Shown here piece after piece: positions 50,325-59,923 of a stretch of 64,000 nt of DNA. The stretch spans positions 434,001 to 498,000 of the forward strand of contig CAVWNC010000003.1 in NCBI GenBank assembly GCA_963756455.1. The letters are read 5' to 3'. The translations under genes were made by a program, and so were the position numbers. The DNA is from DASQPA01 sp963756455 (GTDB lineage: Bacteria; Acidobacteriota; Thermoanaerobaculia; Multivoradales; UBA5704). Within the stretch, counting starts at the first letter, position 1, and each line of letters begins with the position of its first letter. Below the pieces are notes generated by a model. It was not told the DNA's origin. It saw only the letters and a program-made list of their open reading frames with translations, and did not search any database.

Positions 50325-51376
50325 GGTGGAGTCTCGCGTTCCTCGCGCTCCTCGGCACGGTGGTGATGGCGGCCACGGCGACGACCGCGACGGCCGCGGT
50401 GCCGGCGGTGCCCGCGCCTGCGGTCCCCACCCGGGCAACACCGGCGAGACCGGCCGCCGTGCCCGCCGCCCCGGCCTTCCATCTGGACGTCGCCCTGGCG
50501 CAGGGGCAGGCGACGGTGGGGGACCGGATCGAGGCTCTCCTCACCCTCCGCCTGCCCACCGCCCAACTCGCCGGCGAGCCGCGCTTCCCCACCTGGGACC
50601 AGGGTTGGGGGGAGGCCGAGGTGGTCGAGAAGGCGGAGCCGGCGAAGATCTTGGAGGCGGGGGGCACTTCGGTCTATCGGCAGCGGATCGTGTTGACCGC
50701 CTGGAAGCCCGGCCGGATGGCCCTGCCGCCGGTCGCCGCCGCCGTCCCCCTGAGGAGCGCGACCGTCCAGGCGCCCAGCCCGGGCAACCTCGCCCTGACG
50801 ATCGCGAGCGTCCTGCCACCGAAGAAGGAGGGCGAGAAGAATCCGGCGCCCAAGCCGGAGTCGCCGCCGCGGCCGCTGCCCCTCGGGGCGCCGTTCGCCT
50901 GGAGCACCCTCGCTCTCGCCGCCGCCTGTGGGGGGTTGGTCTATCTCCTCTGGCGACGGAGGCGGAAGTCGGGGGCGACCGCGGCCGTCCCGGTGCTCGC
51001 GCCGCTCGACGAGCTGCTCGCCGGCCTCGACCGGTTGGGCGGCGAGCCCTCGGTCAGCCTCCATACCCGGCTGAGCTTCGCTCTGCGCACCTATCTCGGC
51101 CGCACCCTCGGCTTCCCGGCGACCGAGAGCACCACCTCGGAGATCCACCGCCGGCTCCTCGCCCGACAGCTGCCGGCGGCGCTCATCCGCCGGACCTTCG
51201 AGCTCCTCCGCGCCTGCGATCTCGTCAAGTTCGCCCGCCAGGAGGTCTCGGACACGGTCTCCCGGGAGCGCCTCGGTGCGGCGCGGGAGATCGGCGGCGA
51301 GCTCTCGGGCTACCTCGCGCCGCCAGCGGTAGTGGAGGCCCAGGACGATAGGCCTCGCCTGGAGAAGGCGGGATGA
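50321..51376 (+). CDS. Bat-operon membrane protein (DUF4381/BatD-like)
   Basis: 351 residues with a signal peptide (WSLAFLALLGTVVMAATATT), an Ala/Pro/Thr-rich stretch, a beta-rich extracytoplasmic domain (about 50-165), one membrane helix near 190-212 (FAWSTLALAAACGGLVYLLW) and a cytoplasmic helical tail. The tail (LLARQLPAALIRRTFELLRA) is like the C-terminus of BatD and DUF4381 proteins. It overlaps both neighbours by four bases (GTGA; ATGA). The role in the MoxR/Bat system is inferred from position. Confidence 0.75.
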   Translation: MRWSLAFLALLGTVVMAATATTATAAVPAVPAPAVPTRATPARPAAVPAAPAFHLDVALAQGQATVGDRIEALLTLRLPTAQLAGEPRFPTWDQGWGEAEVVEKAEPAKILEAGGTSVYRQRIVLTAWKPGRMALPPVAAAVPLRSATVQAPSPGNLALTIASVLPPKKEGEKNPAPKPESPPRPLPLGAPFAWSTLALAAACGGLVYLLWRRRRKSGATAAVPVLAPLDELLAGLDRLGGEPSVSLHTRLSFALRTYLGRTLGFPATESTTSEIHRRLLARQLPAALIRRTFELLRACDLVKFARQEVSDTVSRERLGAAREIGGELSGYLAPPAVVEAQDDRPRLEKAG

Positions 51377-52386
51377 ACAACTGGCCCCACCTCGCGAGCC
51401 CCGGGTGGCTCCTTCTCCTCCTCGCTCTCCCGGCGCTCGCCTTTTGGCACCACGCCGCCGGCCGGCGCGGGGCGCTGGGGGCGCTCACCTACAGCCGGAT
51501 GCCGGAGGCGGCGGTGGCTTCGGGCGGGGCGTTCCGGCTCCACCTGCCGTTCTACGCCCGGCTCCTCGCTCTCGGCTGTCTCGTCGTCGCCCTCGCCCGG
51601 CCGCAGCTGGGCTACGCCTGGGAGGAGAGCCTGACCGAGGGGATCGACATCGTCATCTGCCTCGACATCTCGGGCAGCATGGGGGCCGAGGACTTTCAGC
51701 CCAAGGACCGTTTGACGGTCGCCAAGCAGGTGGTCAAGGAGTTCGTCGACCACCGGACGGGGGACCGGATCGGGATCGTCGTCTTCTCGGGCGGCGCCAT
51801 GGTGCGGGCGCCGCTCACGACCGACCGCCAGATGTTGAGCGTCTTGATCGACGCGGTCGAGCTCAACAGCCTGCCCGACGGCACCGCCATCGGGGTCGCG
51901 ATCGCCAACGCCGCCGCGCGCTTGAAAGACAGCCAGGCGAAGAGCAAGGTCATGCTCCTGGTGACCGACGGCGCCAACAACGCCGGCGAGATCGATCCGC
52001 TCTCCGCCGCCGCTCTCGCCAAGGGGCTGGGGATCAAGATCTATACCGTGGGGGTGGGCTCGGCGGGCCGGGTGCCGGTGCCGCTCAATCTGCCCAACCC
52101 GATCACCGGCCAGCGCGAGGTCCGCCGCGTCCTGATGGACGTGCCGGTCGACGAGGGGCTTTTGAAGCAGATCGCCGACCGCACCGGCGGGAAGTTCTAC
52201 AAGGCCGGTGACCGGGAGACGCTCCGCGGCATCTTCAACCAGATCGACCGGCTGGAGAAGACGCCGCTCCAGGTGAAGCGCTACGTCCGCTACCGCGAGG
52301 CCTCGCCGCCCCTCCTCTGGACCGGTCTCGGGCTCCTCCTCCTGCCGCTCGCGGCGGCGGGGATGAAAGTGACGGCCGAGCCGTGA
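51373..52386 (+). CDS. BatA-like VWA domain protein
   Basis: 337 residues. Two N-terminal membrane segments (LLLLLALPALAFWHHAAG and FYARLLALGCLVVALARP) lead into a VWA domain with the MIDAS motif DISGSMGAED, the threonine in APLTTDRQM and LLVTDGANNAGEID. A last membrane segment lies near the C-terminus (LLWTGLGLLLLPLAAAG). BatA proteins work with MoxR in envelope stress tolerance in several bacteria. The ATG overlaps the upstream stop. Confidence 0.93.
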   Translation: MNNWPHLASPGWLLLLLALPALAFWHHAAGRRGALGALTYSRMPEAAVASGGAFRLHLPFYARLLALGCLVVALARPQLGYAWEESLTEGIDIVICLDISGSMGAEDFQPKDRLTVAKQVVKEFVDHRTGDRIGIVVFSGGAMVRAPLTTDRQMLSVLIDAVELNSLPDGTAIGVAIANAAARLKDSQAKSKVMLLVTDGANNAGEIDPLSAAALAKGLGIKIYTVGVGSAGRVPVPLNLPNPITGQREVRRVLMDVPVDEGLLKQIADRTGGKFYKAGDRETLRGIFNQIDRLEKTPLQVKRYVRYREASPPLLWTGLGLLLLPLAAAGMKVTAEP

Positions 52387-52405
52387 GGCTCCAGGGGAAA
52401 AGACC

Positions 52406-53431
52406 ATGAGCTTCGCCGAGCCGCGCCTGCTCTGGCTCGCCCTCCTCGCTCCTTTAGCGGCGGTGGTGGCGGTTTGGCTGTGGCGGCGGCGCCTGGCGAC
52501 GGACGCGGCGTGGGCGTCGCGCGGCCTGTGGGACCGCCTCCTCGCGACCTACCAGCCGCGGCGGATGACCTTCTCGATCGCCGCCCTGACCCTCGCCGTG
52601 CTCGGCACCGCTCTCGCCCTTGCCCGGCCGCGCTGGGGGGAGGGCGAGCAGAAGGTCGAGCGGAAGGGGGTCGACGTCGTCTACCTGGTCGACTCCTCGC
52701 TCTCGATGGGAGCGCGGGACGTCATCCCCTCCCGCCTCGCCGCCGCCAAGGTGCTCATCCGCCGGCTGTCGGAAGCGATGCCCGGCAACCGCATGGGGCT
52801 CGTCCAAACCGAGGGGACCGGGGTGGTGCTCGCCCCTCTGACCGTCGACGGGGCGGTCATCGATCTTCTCTTGGATACCGTCGAGCCCGGCTCGATGCCG
52901 ACCCCGGGGACCGAGCTGGCGCCGGGGATCGACGCCGCCCTGAAGCTCTTCGGCGAGAGGCAGGCAAAGCACCGCGCGCTGGTCCTTCTGTCGGACGGCG
53001 AGGACTTCGGCGGCGGCCTGGCCGCCGCCGCCGACCGCCTGAAGGACGAGGGGGTGGTGGTCTATGCCTTCGGGATCGGCAGCCCCGGTGGGGCGCCGGT
53101 GCCGGTGCCGGGGACCGGGCAGAACAAGCTCGACGAGAACGGCAAGCTCGTCCACAGCCGGCTCGACGAGGACACCCTGGAAACGCTCACCCGGGCGACC
53201 GGCGGCCTCTATCTGCGGGTGACGAGCGCCGGGACCGACCCGGCGCCGGTCGTCCGGCGGATCGAGGGGATGGAGAAGACGACCCTGGAGAGCGACTCCG
53301 TCAACACGAAAGAGGAGCGCTTCCAGTGGCCGGTGGCGGCGGCCGTCCTCGCCCTCCTCCTCTATCTCTCGGTCTCCCCCTTCGCGCCCTTGGCGCACTT
53401 GGCTCCAAAGACGAGCCGGGGGGCGGCATGA
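52406..53431 (+). CDS. BatB-like VWA domain protein
   Basis: 341 residues with the same plan as BatA: N-terminal membrane segments (LLWLALLAPLAAVVAVWLW; IAALTLAVLGTALALARPRW), VWA with MIDAS DSSLSMGARD and LLSDGEDFGGG, and a final membrane helix (WPVAAAVLALLLYLSVSPFA). The Thr-containing loop reads VLAPLTVDGAV. It lies 19 bases after BatA and overlaps the BatC start in ATGA. Together with BatA it likely forms a membrane VWA complex. Confidence 0.93.
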   Translation: MSFAEPRLLWLALLAPLAAVVAVWLWRRRLATDAAWASRGLWDRLLATYQPRRMTFSIAALTLAVLGTALALARPRWGEGEQKVERKGVDVVYLVDSSLSMGARDVIPSRLAAAKVLIRRLSEAMPGNRMGLVQTEGTGVVLAPLTVDGAVIDLLLDTVEPGSMPTPGTELAPGIDAALKLFGERQAKHRALVLLSDGEDFGGGLAAAADRLKDEGVVVYAFGIGSPGGAPVPVPGTGQNKLDENGKLVHSRLDEDTLETLTRATGGLYLRVTSAGTDPAPVVRRIEGMEKTTLESDSVNTKEERFQWPVAAAVLALLLYLSVSPFAPLAHLAPKTSRGAA

Positions 53432-54264
53432 TCTCCCGCCTCCTTTCCGTGCTGCTCCTCTCCGGCTCGCTCGGCATGGCGTTCTCCCTGCCGTTCCCGC
53501 TGCCGTCTTTCCACCTGCCGCAGGCGGTCGAAAAGTGGCTGTGGAACCCCCGCGAGCGGACGAACGCGGCGATCTCGGACTACCGGAAGGGGGACAAGGA
53601 GAGCCGTCAGCGGGCCGCGGCGGAGGCCGACACGGCCCTCCGTCTCGCCCCCGGCGACCCTCGGGTGCAGTACGACGACGGCACGATCCACCTCGGAGAG
53701 GGGAACAGCAAGGAGGCCGCCAAGGCCCTCTCGCAGGCGGTGAAGTCGGCGGGACCGGACTTGGCCGAAGCGGCGAGCTACAACCTGGGGAACGCCCATC
53801 TGGCGGCAGGCGACTTCGATCCCGCCATCGCCGCCTATCAGCAGGCCCTGCGGATCGATCCCGCCGACAAGAACGCCAAGTGGAACCTGGAGCTCGCCTT
53901 GAGGCAGCGCTCGGACCACCCGGCGAAAGGATCGAACGGCGCCCAGGGGAGCCAGGGCGGCGGCGGGAGTTCCTCCCCGAAGCCGGGCAACGACCAGCAG
54001 AGCCAGCAGCAGAATCCATCCGCCGCCGCCGATCCTGGGAAGAGCCCGCAGCAGGCGGGCGGCAACCTCAATCCCGGGGGCCAGGGGCAGCCTCAGCCGC
54101 GCCCCGGCGACCAGCCGCTGCCGCAGTTCAGGAATCAGCCGGACATGAGCGCCGCGGAGGCCGCGGCGCTCTTGGAGTCGGTCGAGAACCTGGAGCGCCA
54201 GCAGCGCCGCGCCCAGGCCGCCCAGCACGCCCAGCGCCGCGCCGCCAAGGGGAGGGACTGGTGA
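53428..54264 (+). CDS. BatC-like TPR protein
   Basis: 278 residues: a signal or anchor at the N-terminus (ISRLLSVLLLSGSLGMAFSL), then three TPR-like units (about 60-150, including EAASYNLGNAHLAAGDFDPA and IAAYQQALRIDPADKNAKWN), then a Gln/Gly/Ser/Pro-rich disordered region and a short helical end (SAAEAAALLESVENLERQQR). This is the standard BatC form. It overlaps BatB (ATGA) and BatD (GTGA). Confidence 0.88.
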   Translation: MISRLLSVLLLSGSLGMAFSLPFPLPSFHLPQAVEKWLWNPRERTNAAISDYRKGDKESRQRAAAEADTALRLAPGDPRVQYDDGTIHLGEGNSKEAAKALSQAVKSAGPDLAEAASYNLGNAHLAAGDFDPAIAAYQQALRIDPADKNAKWNLELALRQRSDHPAKGSNGAQGSQGGGGSSSPKPGNDQQSQQQNPSAAADPGKSPQQAGGNLNPGGQGQPQPRPGDQPLPQFRNQPDMSAAEAAALLESVENLERQQRRAQAAQHAQRRAAKGRDW

Positions 54265-56054
54265 GATCGGCCCCCGCCTTCGCCCTCCGTTGGGCCTTCG
54301 TCGCGCTCCTCCTGCTCCTGACCGCTGGGGCCGCGCGGGCGCTCGACGTCAAGTCCTCGCTCGGTCCGGAGGTCGTCGGGGTGGACGAGGTCGTGGCCTT
54401 CAGCATCGAGGTCCATGGCGGCGGCTTCAGCCATCTCGCCTTCGAGCCCAGCTTCCAGATGGAGAACCTGGAGATCGCCGCCGGCCCCTTCACGTCCGAG
54501 AGCATCAGCTTCGTCAACGGCACCTTCTCGCGTTCGGTGCGGAAGTCCTGGGAGCTGCGGCCGCGGGGCGTCGGCCGGGCGCGGGTGCGCGCGGTCTCGC
54601 TCCAGCTGGGCGACCAGACGATCGAGCTGCCGGACCGCGAGGTGCGGGTGCAGCAGGAACCGACCCAGCCGCCGGCAGACCAGGAGCCGGACCAGGACCC
54701 GCTCGACCGCTTCTTCGGCAGCGGTGGCAGCGCTGGCAGCGGGGCCCGCTCCGCTCTCCGCCAGCTTCTGGGCGGGGGCGACTCCCGGCCCGAGAGCCCG
54801 CAGGTCTTCCTTCGCGCCGAGATCACCCCCGAGCGACCGGTGGTCGGCGAGCAGGCGGTCTACACCGTCGCCCTCTACACCCGCAACGACGTCGACGCCG
54901 TCAACCCGCGGAGCCTCCCCACCTTCAAGGGCTTCTGGGTGCGCGACATCCCGCAGCCCCAGAACCTCCCCACCGAGATGGTGGACCTCGACGGGGTGCG
55001 CTACGGGCGGGTCGTCCTCCTCCGCAAAGCCCTCTTCCCCCTCCGTCCGGGACGCCACACGGTCGAGCCGACGATCGTCGAGGTCATGGTGCGGACGGTC
55101 GAGCGGCCCTTCTTCGGCCCGGCCGTCGAGCGCCCGGAGGGGACGGAGCTCCACACCAAGCCGCTCGCGGTCGACGTCCAGCCCCTGCCGCCGCCGCCGC
55201 CCGGCTTCCGCGGCGCGGTGGGACAGATGACTCTCTCGGCCGCCCTCGCGCCGCGCGCCGTGCAGGTGGGAGAGGCGGCGACCGTCACCCTCACCCTCGC
55301 CGGCTTCGGGAACCTCCAGGGGGTGACCGCGCCGGCGCTCGCCGCCGGGCCGGGGCTCGAGGCCCTGCCGCCCCAGCAGGAGGGGAGTGAGAAGCTCGCC
55401 GGCATCTCCGGCAATGCGGTGCGCGGGGTGCGCACCTGGACCTACGCCGTCATCCCCGAGCGGGCGGGAAGCTATGCGGTCCAAACCCCCGCCATCCCCT
55501 TCTTCGACCCGGTTGCCCATATCTATAAGATGGCCGCGGCCCCGCCGCTCACCTTGAGCGCGCGCCCCCCCGTCGAACCGGCGGCGAGCCCGGCGGCTGC
55601 GGCGGGGAGCGCGCCCGGCAGCCGGGGTTCGGGGTGGAGCGGGCAGCGCCTCACCGCGCTTCTCCCCTGGCTCGTCCTGCCCGTGGGGCTCGTCCTGGTG
55701 GTCACCCTGGCGCGCCGGAAGCGGCCGCAGGCGGCGGACCGGCCGGCCGCCCGGCGCCTGGAGGAGCGCTTGCGCGAGGCCGAGGCCGAGGGGCGCCCGC
55801 GGCAGGCGGCGGCGCACATCGAGTCGGCCTGGCGCGACTTCCTCACCGAGAGCTGGAAGATCCCGGCGGCGAGCCCGGCCCCCCGCTGGCGCGAGATCCT
55901 CGCCGCCCGCGGCGCCGATCCGGAAGCCGCGCGCGAGCTGGGCGAGCTGGCCGACGACCTTCAATATCTCCGCCAGGCGCCCCAGCTCTCCGCCGCGGGC
56001 AGCCTGCAGAACGAGGCCCTGGTGCGCTCCCGGCGGCTGATACGCCGTTTGTGA
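54261..56054 (+). CDS. BatD-like protein
   Basis: 597 residues with a signal peptide (WAFVALLLLLTAGAARA), tandem beta domains (about 25-440) including the BatD-typical AVYTVALYTRNDV and GFWVRDIPQPQNLP, a membrane helix near 460-480 (LTALLPWLVLPVGLVLVVTL) and a cytoplasmic helical end (HIESAWRDFLTESWKIPA). GTG 54261 overlaps the BatC stop. It is the last gene of the operon. It probably provides the extracytoplasmic part of the Bat complex. Confidence 0.9.
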   Translation: MRSAPAFALRWAFVALLLLLTAGAARALDVKSSLGPEVVGVDEVVAFSIEVHGGGFSHLAFEPSFQMENLEIAAGPFTSESISFVNGTFSRSVRKSWELRPRGVGRARVRAVSLQLGDQTIELPDREVRVQQEPTQPPADQEPDQDPLDRFFGSGGSAGSGARSALRQLLGGGDSRPESPQVFLRAEITPERPVVGEQAVYTVALYTRNDVDAVNPRSLPTFKGFWVRDIPQPQNLPTEMVDLDGVRYGRVVLLRKALFPLRPGRHTVEPTIVEVMVRTVERPFFGPAVERPEGTELHTKPLAVDVQPLPPPPPGFRGAVGQMTLSAALAPRAVQVGEAATVTLTLAGFGNLQGVTAPALAAGPGLEALPPQQEGSEKLAGISGNAVRGVRTWTYAVIPERAGSYAVQTPAIPFFDPVAHIYKMAAAPPLTLSARPPVEPAASPAAAAGSAPGSRGSGWSGQRLTALLPWLVLPVGLVLVVTLARRKRPQAADRPAARRLEERLREAEAEGRPRQAAAHIESAWRDFLTESWKIPAASPAPRWREILAARGADPEAARELGELADDLQYLRQAPQLSAAGSLQNEALVRSRRLIRRL

Positions 56055-56222
56055 GGGCTCTCTTCACCATTGCGCCGTCTTTTTCACATCTGGAGCGTTT
56101 CGTCTTTCCGGGAGTTCTGCTATTGTGGGCGGAGCTGAATCGCAACGAAGCTGTCGTTTGGAGTCCGGTATGACGAGCGAGGTCCTGGAGCGCGAGAAAA
56201 GGGCGCCTCGGGGTGTGGCTCC

Positions 56223-57434
56223 ATGAGTGACACCCTGTCCCTGGTGAGCGGCCGTAGCGACCAGGAGGATCTCCATTTGATGGATGGTTTCCACTGCCTG
56301 GATCACGTCCAGCTCGAACGCTTCCTCGAACGGCGGCGGGCGAATCCCCAGTTCCCGCTGGAGCTGTCGCTCGCCGAGAACCTGGTCGAGGTTCTCCGCC
56401 GCGCCAACGGCTTCGTCCCCTCCGAGGCGGGCTCCATCCTGCTCGACAACCCCGCCGAGAAGAAGGACAACCGGAAGAGCAACACCCTCACCTTCATCGC
56501 CGCCTTCGGCGACAAGTCGGAGGGGCTCCTCGGCCAGACCATTCCGGCCGACCGCGGGATCGCCGGCCGGGTCTACCTGACCGGCGAGGCCTACGTCACC
56601 CCGGCGGCCCGCGAGGACCGCTTCTTCTACGGCGGGGTGGACGAGCAGACCCGCTACCGGACGGAATCGCTGATCGCCATCCCCATCCGCATCGAGCAGG
56701 AGGTCTGCGGCGTCCTCGAGCTGATCAACCGGGTCAATTCGTCGTCCTACAGCGGCGAGGACAGAAACCTCCTGGAGATCTTCGCCGGCTACATCTCGAT
56801 CTCGATCCAGAACGTTTTGGACGGCCGCCAGGCGCAGGAGATCGCCAAGCGCGACAACCTGACCGGCCTCTACAACGACCGCTACCTCCACATCGCCCTC
56901 TCCTACACCATCGAGCGCTGCCAGCGGGAGAAGATCGACCTGGCCGTCCTCTTCCTGGACCTCGACTTCTTCAAGCGGGTGAACGACACCCATGGGCACC
57001 TGGCCGGCAGCCAGGTGCTCCGCGAGGTAGGTCACATCCTGCGCCGCAAGCTCGCCGAGGTGCAGGGTTTAGCCGCCCGCTACGGGGGCGACGAGTTCGT
57101 CCTCCTCTCGCCGGAGGCAAATCTGGAGCGCGCCGTCGACATCGCCGAGGAGATCCGCGCCGAGATCCTCGCCACCACCTTCTGCGCCGGCCCCGGCGAG
57201 ATCCAGCCCGAGCCCTTGAAGTTGAACGGCCTCACCTGCTCGATCGGGGTGGCGACCCTCCAGCAGCACATCATGGACGAGCTCCCCTTGGAGGAGAGCA
57301 AGAGCACGCTTCTGCGCCTCGCGGACGCCGCCATGTACGTCGCCAAGGAGACCGGCCGCAACCGTACCGCGGTGGCCGGCCAGCCGGTCCGCCGGCGCGC
57401 CTCGTCGAGCCCCGGCCCCAGCTCCGTTCGTTGA
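56223..57434 (+). CDS. GAF-GGDEF diguanylate cyclase
   Basis: 403 residues. A GAF sensor domain (about 30-200, with PADRGIAGRVYLTGEAYV and ESLIAIPIRIEQEVCGVLEL) is joined to a GGDEF domain (DNLTGLYNDRYLHIALSYTI; DLDFFKRVNDTHGHLAGSQV; active site RYGGDEFVLL). The intact GGDEF site predicts c-di-GMP synthesis. The RxxD inhibitory site five residues upstream is missing, so product feedback may be weak. There is no membrane segment. It lies 168 bases after the Bat operon, with its own start. Confidence 0.92.
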   Translation: MSDTLSLVSGRSDQEDLHLMDGFHCLDHVQLERFLERRRANPQFPLELSLAENLVEVLRRANGFVPSEAGSILLDNPAEKKDNRKSNTLTFIAAFGDKSEGLLGQTIPADRGIAGRVYLTGEAYVTPAAREDRFFYGGVDEQTRYRTESLIAIPIRIEQEVCGVLELINRVNSSSYSGEDRNLLEIFAGYISISIQNVLDGRQAQEIAKRDNLTGLYNDRYLHIALSYTIERCQREKIDLAVLFLDLDFFKRVNDTHGHLAGSQVLREVGHILRRKLAEVQGLAARYGGDEFVLLSPEANLERAVDIAEEIRAEILATTFCAGPGEIQPEPLKLNGLTCSIGVATLQQHIMDELPLEESKSTLLRLADAAMYVAKETGRNRTAVAGQPVRRRASSSPGPSSVR

Positions 57435-57600
57435 TTCCGCTCCTCAGCGGATGTTAGGATGCCCGGACTTCCGCAGGGGCGGGAAGCTGCCGCTCCCTCT
57501 ATTCCCCGGCCATGGGAAACCGCGCAGTCACTTTGAGGAGCGCCCTGCGTCCGGCCGGGATGGATCTGATCTTTTTTCGACAAGAGATGGGGCGCTTACG

Positions 57601-58782
57601 ATGAGCCAGAGGTACAAGATCGTCATCGCCGGAGCTGGCGGAATGGGAAGCGCCGCGGGGCTCCTGCTGCGCGAGTTGGGAGATTTCGAGGTCGACCTCT
57701 ACATCGGGGACGCGGACGAAGGCAAGGCGAAGACCGCCGCGGCCTGGATTCGCGAGGGCTCGGAGAGGCCCGGCGAGGTCTACCCCTTCCTCCTCCCCAC
57801 GACCGGATCGAGCCTGGTGTTCGACGAGGCGCTCGGCGCCGGGGACATCCTCCTCGACTGCCTGCCGGGCAAAGAGGCGCCGCGCCTCGCCCGCCTCGCT
57901 CGGCAGCACCACCTGCACTACGCCAACTTGACCGAGTACGTCGAGGAGACCGAGCAGGTGCGGGAGATCGCTCTCGGGGCGGAGCAGGGCTTTCTCCTCC
58001 AGACCGGCCTCGCCCCCGGCTTCGTGGACGTCCTGGGCAACGGCCTCTACCAGCGCTTCTGCCGCGAGCATGGAGGGACCCAGGCGGAGAGCCTCACCCT
58101 CCGCGTGGGAGCTTTGACCGCCACCGCCCATCCGCCGCACTACTACGGCTTCACCTGGAGTCCGATCGGGGTGGCGACCGAGTACGTCAAGCCGGCGACG
58201 GTCCTCCGCGACTTCGAGCGCACCACCCGCCCCTCGCTCGCCGACCGCGCCACCATCATCCTCCACGGCATCCCCTATGAGGAGGCCCTGACCTCGGGCG
58301 GCGCCGCCGATCTCCCCGAGGTCTTGGCCGGCAAGGTCAAGAACCTCGACTACAAGACCCTGCGCTTCCCCGGCCACTACGCCTGGGTGGAGGGCCTCCT
58401 CGCCGAGGCTCCGGCGGGGAGCGATCCCGCCGCCTACCTCCAGGCGCGGATGGAGGCGTCCGTCCCCTTCGTCGAGGACGATCAGGTGGTGATCTACTCC
58501 GCGGTTGAGGGGAGAGCCGCCGACGGCGCTCTCCACCGCCTCGAACGCTCCTTCGTCATCCATCCCTTCCGGATCGGCGCCCGGGTGCTCAAGGCGATCC
58601 AGGCGACCACCTCCTCGGCCCTCGCCGAGGCCGCCCGGCTGCTCCTGACCGAAGGTCTCCAGGGACTCTGCCTGCAGAGCCAGATCGACCCGGCGAAATT
58701 CATGGCCGGCCCGTTCGTCGGCACCATCTACCTCGGACACCCGCACCCCAACGAGACGCGGGTGCAACCCGTTTCCGGGTAG
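57601..58782 (+). CDS. Saccharopine/lysine 6-dehydrogenase-like protein
   Basis: 393 residues. The NAD(P)-binding fold begins IVIAGAGGMGSAAGLLLREL; GDILLDCLPGKEAPRLARLA and YANLTEYVEETEQ follow as in the saccharopine dehydrogenase superfamily, and LQTGLAPGFVDVLGNGL resembles lysine 6-dehydrogenases. The ATG at 57601 starts the Rossmann fold; the frame extends upstream without homology. A piperideine-6-carboxylate dehydrogenase gene at 62342 would use the product, so oxidative deamination of lysine is my inference. Saccharopine cleavage is the alternative. Confidence 0.8.
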   Translation: MSQRYKIVIAGAGGMGSAAGLLLRELGDFEVDLYIGDADEGKAKTAAAWIREGSERPGEVYPFLLPTTGSSLVFDEALGAGDILLDCLPGKEAPRLARLARQHHLHYANLTEYVEETEQVREIALGAEQGFLLQTGLAPGFVDVLGNGLYQRFCREHGGTQAESLTLRVGALTATAHPPHYYGFTWSPIGVATEYVKPATVLRDFERTTRPSLADRATIILHGIPYEEALTSGGAADLPEVLAGKVKNLDYKTLRFPGHYAWVEGLLAEAPAGSDPAAYLQARMEASVPFVEDDQVVIYSAVEGRAADGALHRLERSFVIHPFRIGARVLKAIQATTSSALAEAARLLLTEGLQGLCLQSQIDPAKFMAGPFVGTIYLGHPHPNETRVQPVSG

Positions 58783-58795
58783 CCGGCGAAAAGCG

Positions 58796-59923
58796 ATGAG
58801 CTCCGGAGCGCGGCCCCAGGTCCAGAAGGTCCAGGCGGACAGCGACGAAGAGCGCCTGGGATACATCCTGGCCGCGCAGGAGCACTGCGACCATTTTCTC
58901 ACCCCGATCGCCGACCCCGCCGGCAAGAGCGTGCTGGTGGTGGGGGCCGGAGCGGGGACGGAGATGCTCTGGTGCCTGCGCCACGGGGCGCGGGAGGTGC
59001 TGGGGCTCGACGTCGTGGCGCAGAGCCCCAACGCCCTCGCCGCCGCCATCGCCCGCCTGGGCCTGCCGGCCGACTCCCGCTTCTCCATCCTGGAGCTGGG
59101 GATCGAGAAGGCCAGCTCGCTCGGCCGCCGCTTCGATCTCGTCCTCTCGAACAACGTCTTCGAGCACCTGCCCCAACTCGCACGGGCCTTCGAGGTCTGC
59201 GCCGATCTCGTCGAGCCCTACCGGGGGCGGCTCGCCATCTTCACCGATCCGCTCTACTACTCCTCGGCGGGTTCCCACCTGCCCGTCGAACCCTGGGAAC
59301 ATCTTTGGGGCGAGCCGGACGCGCTCCGCGAGCGCCTGCTCGCTGGTGGCCCCGGAGCCGGGCTCGGAGCGGGCCACCCCCTGCGGACCATGGATCTCGA
59401 TACCTACCTGCACGACGAGATCTCGCTCAACCGCATGCGGCTCGGCGATTTCCTGGAAGCGACGCGGAAGGCGGGGCTCGCCATTCTCAACCTGCGGCTC
59501 GTCCGCGACCGGCACCTGGCCGATGTCTTTGCGTATCGCGACAAATGCGGCGACCGACTCCCTGGTCTCTCGGACACCGACCTCACGATCGAGGGAATCG
59601 CGGCCGAGATGGTCCGGCTCGAAGGCCCGCCCCCGCCCGACCTTCCCCCGTTCTACACCACCGAAGAGATCGTCCTCGCGGCCCAGGCCCAGGCCGCCTA
59701 TCTGGAACGCACCCGTCTTCAGGAAACCCTGGAAGCCGAGGAGCGCCGGAGCCTCCACCTCACCGAGAAGCTCGCCGAGGAGCGCCTCCACGGACAGGAC
59801 TTGCAACAGAAACTCGATGAGGTCGCCCGGGTCCTCACCGGCGTCGAGGCGAGTCCAAGCTTCCGGCTCGGGCGGATGGCGACCGCCCCCCTCCGCTGGC
59901 TCCGCGGCCTCACTTCCCACTGA
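58796..59923 (+). CDS. SAM-dependent methyltransferase with coiled-coil tail
   Basis: 375 residues. A class I methyltransferase domain (about 20-200) has motif I VLVVGAGAGTEMLW, an acidic residue in VLGLDVV, and FDLVLSNNVFEHLPQLARAF. A helical region and coiled coil (about 295-345) follow, ending in SFRLGRMATAPLRWLRG, a tail I associate with cell-surface polysaccharide enzymes. Together with the O-antigen ligase-like gene downstream, a role in surface glycan methylation is plausible. It starts 13 bases after the dehydrogenase. Confidence 0.8.
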   Translation: MSSGARPQVQKVQADSDEERLGYILAAQEHCDHFLTPIADPAGKSVLVVGAGAGTEMLWCLRHGAREVLGLDVVAQSPNALAAAIARLGLPADSRFSILELGIEKASSLGRRFDLVLSNNVFEHLPQLARAFEVCADLVEPYRGRLAIFTDPLYYSSAGSHLPVEPWEHLWGEPDALRERLLAGGPGAGLGAGHPLRTMDLDTYLHDEISLNRMRLGDFLEATRKAGLAILNLRLVRDRHLADVFAYRDKCGDRLPGLSDTDLTIEGIAAEMVRLEGPPPPDLPPFYTTEEIVLAAQAQAAYLERTRLQETLEAEERRSLHLTEKLAEERLHGQDLQQKLDEVARVLTGVEASPSFRLGRMATAPLRWLRGLTSH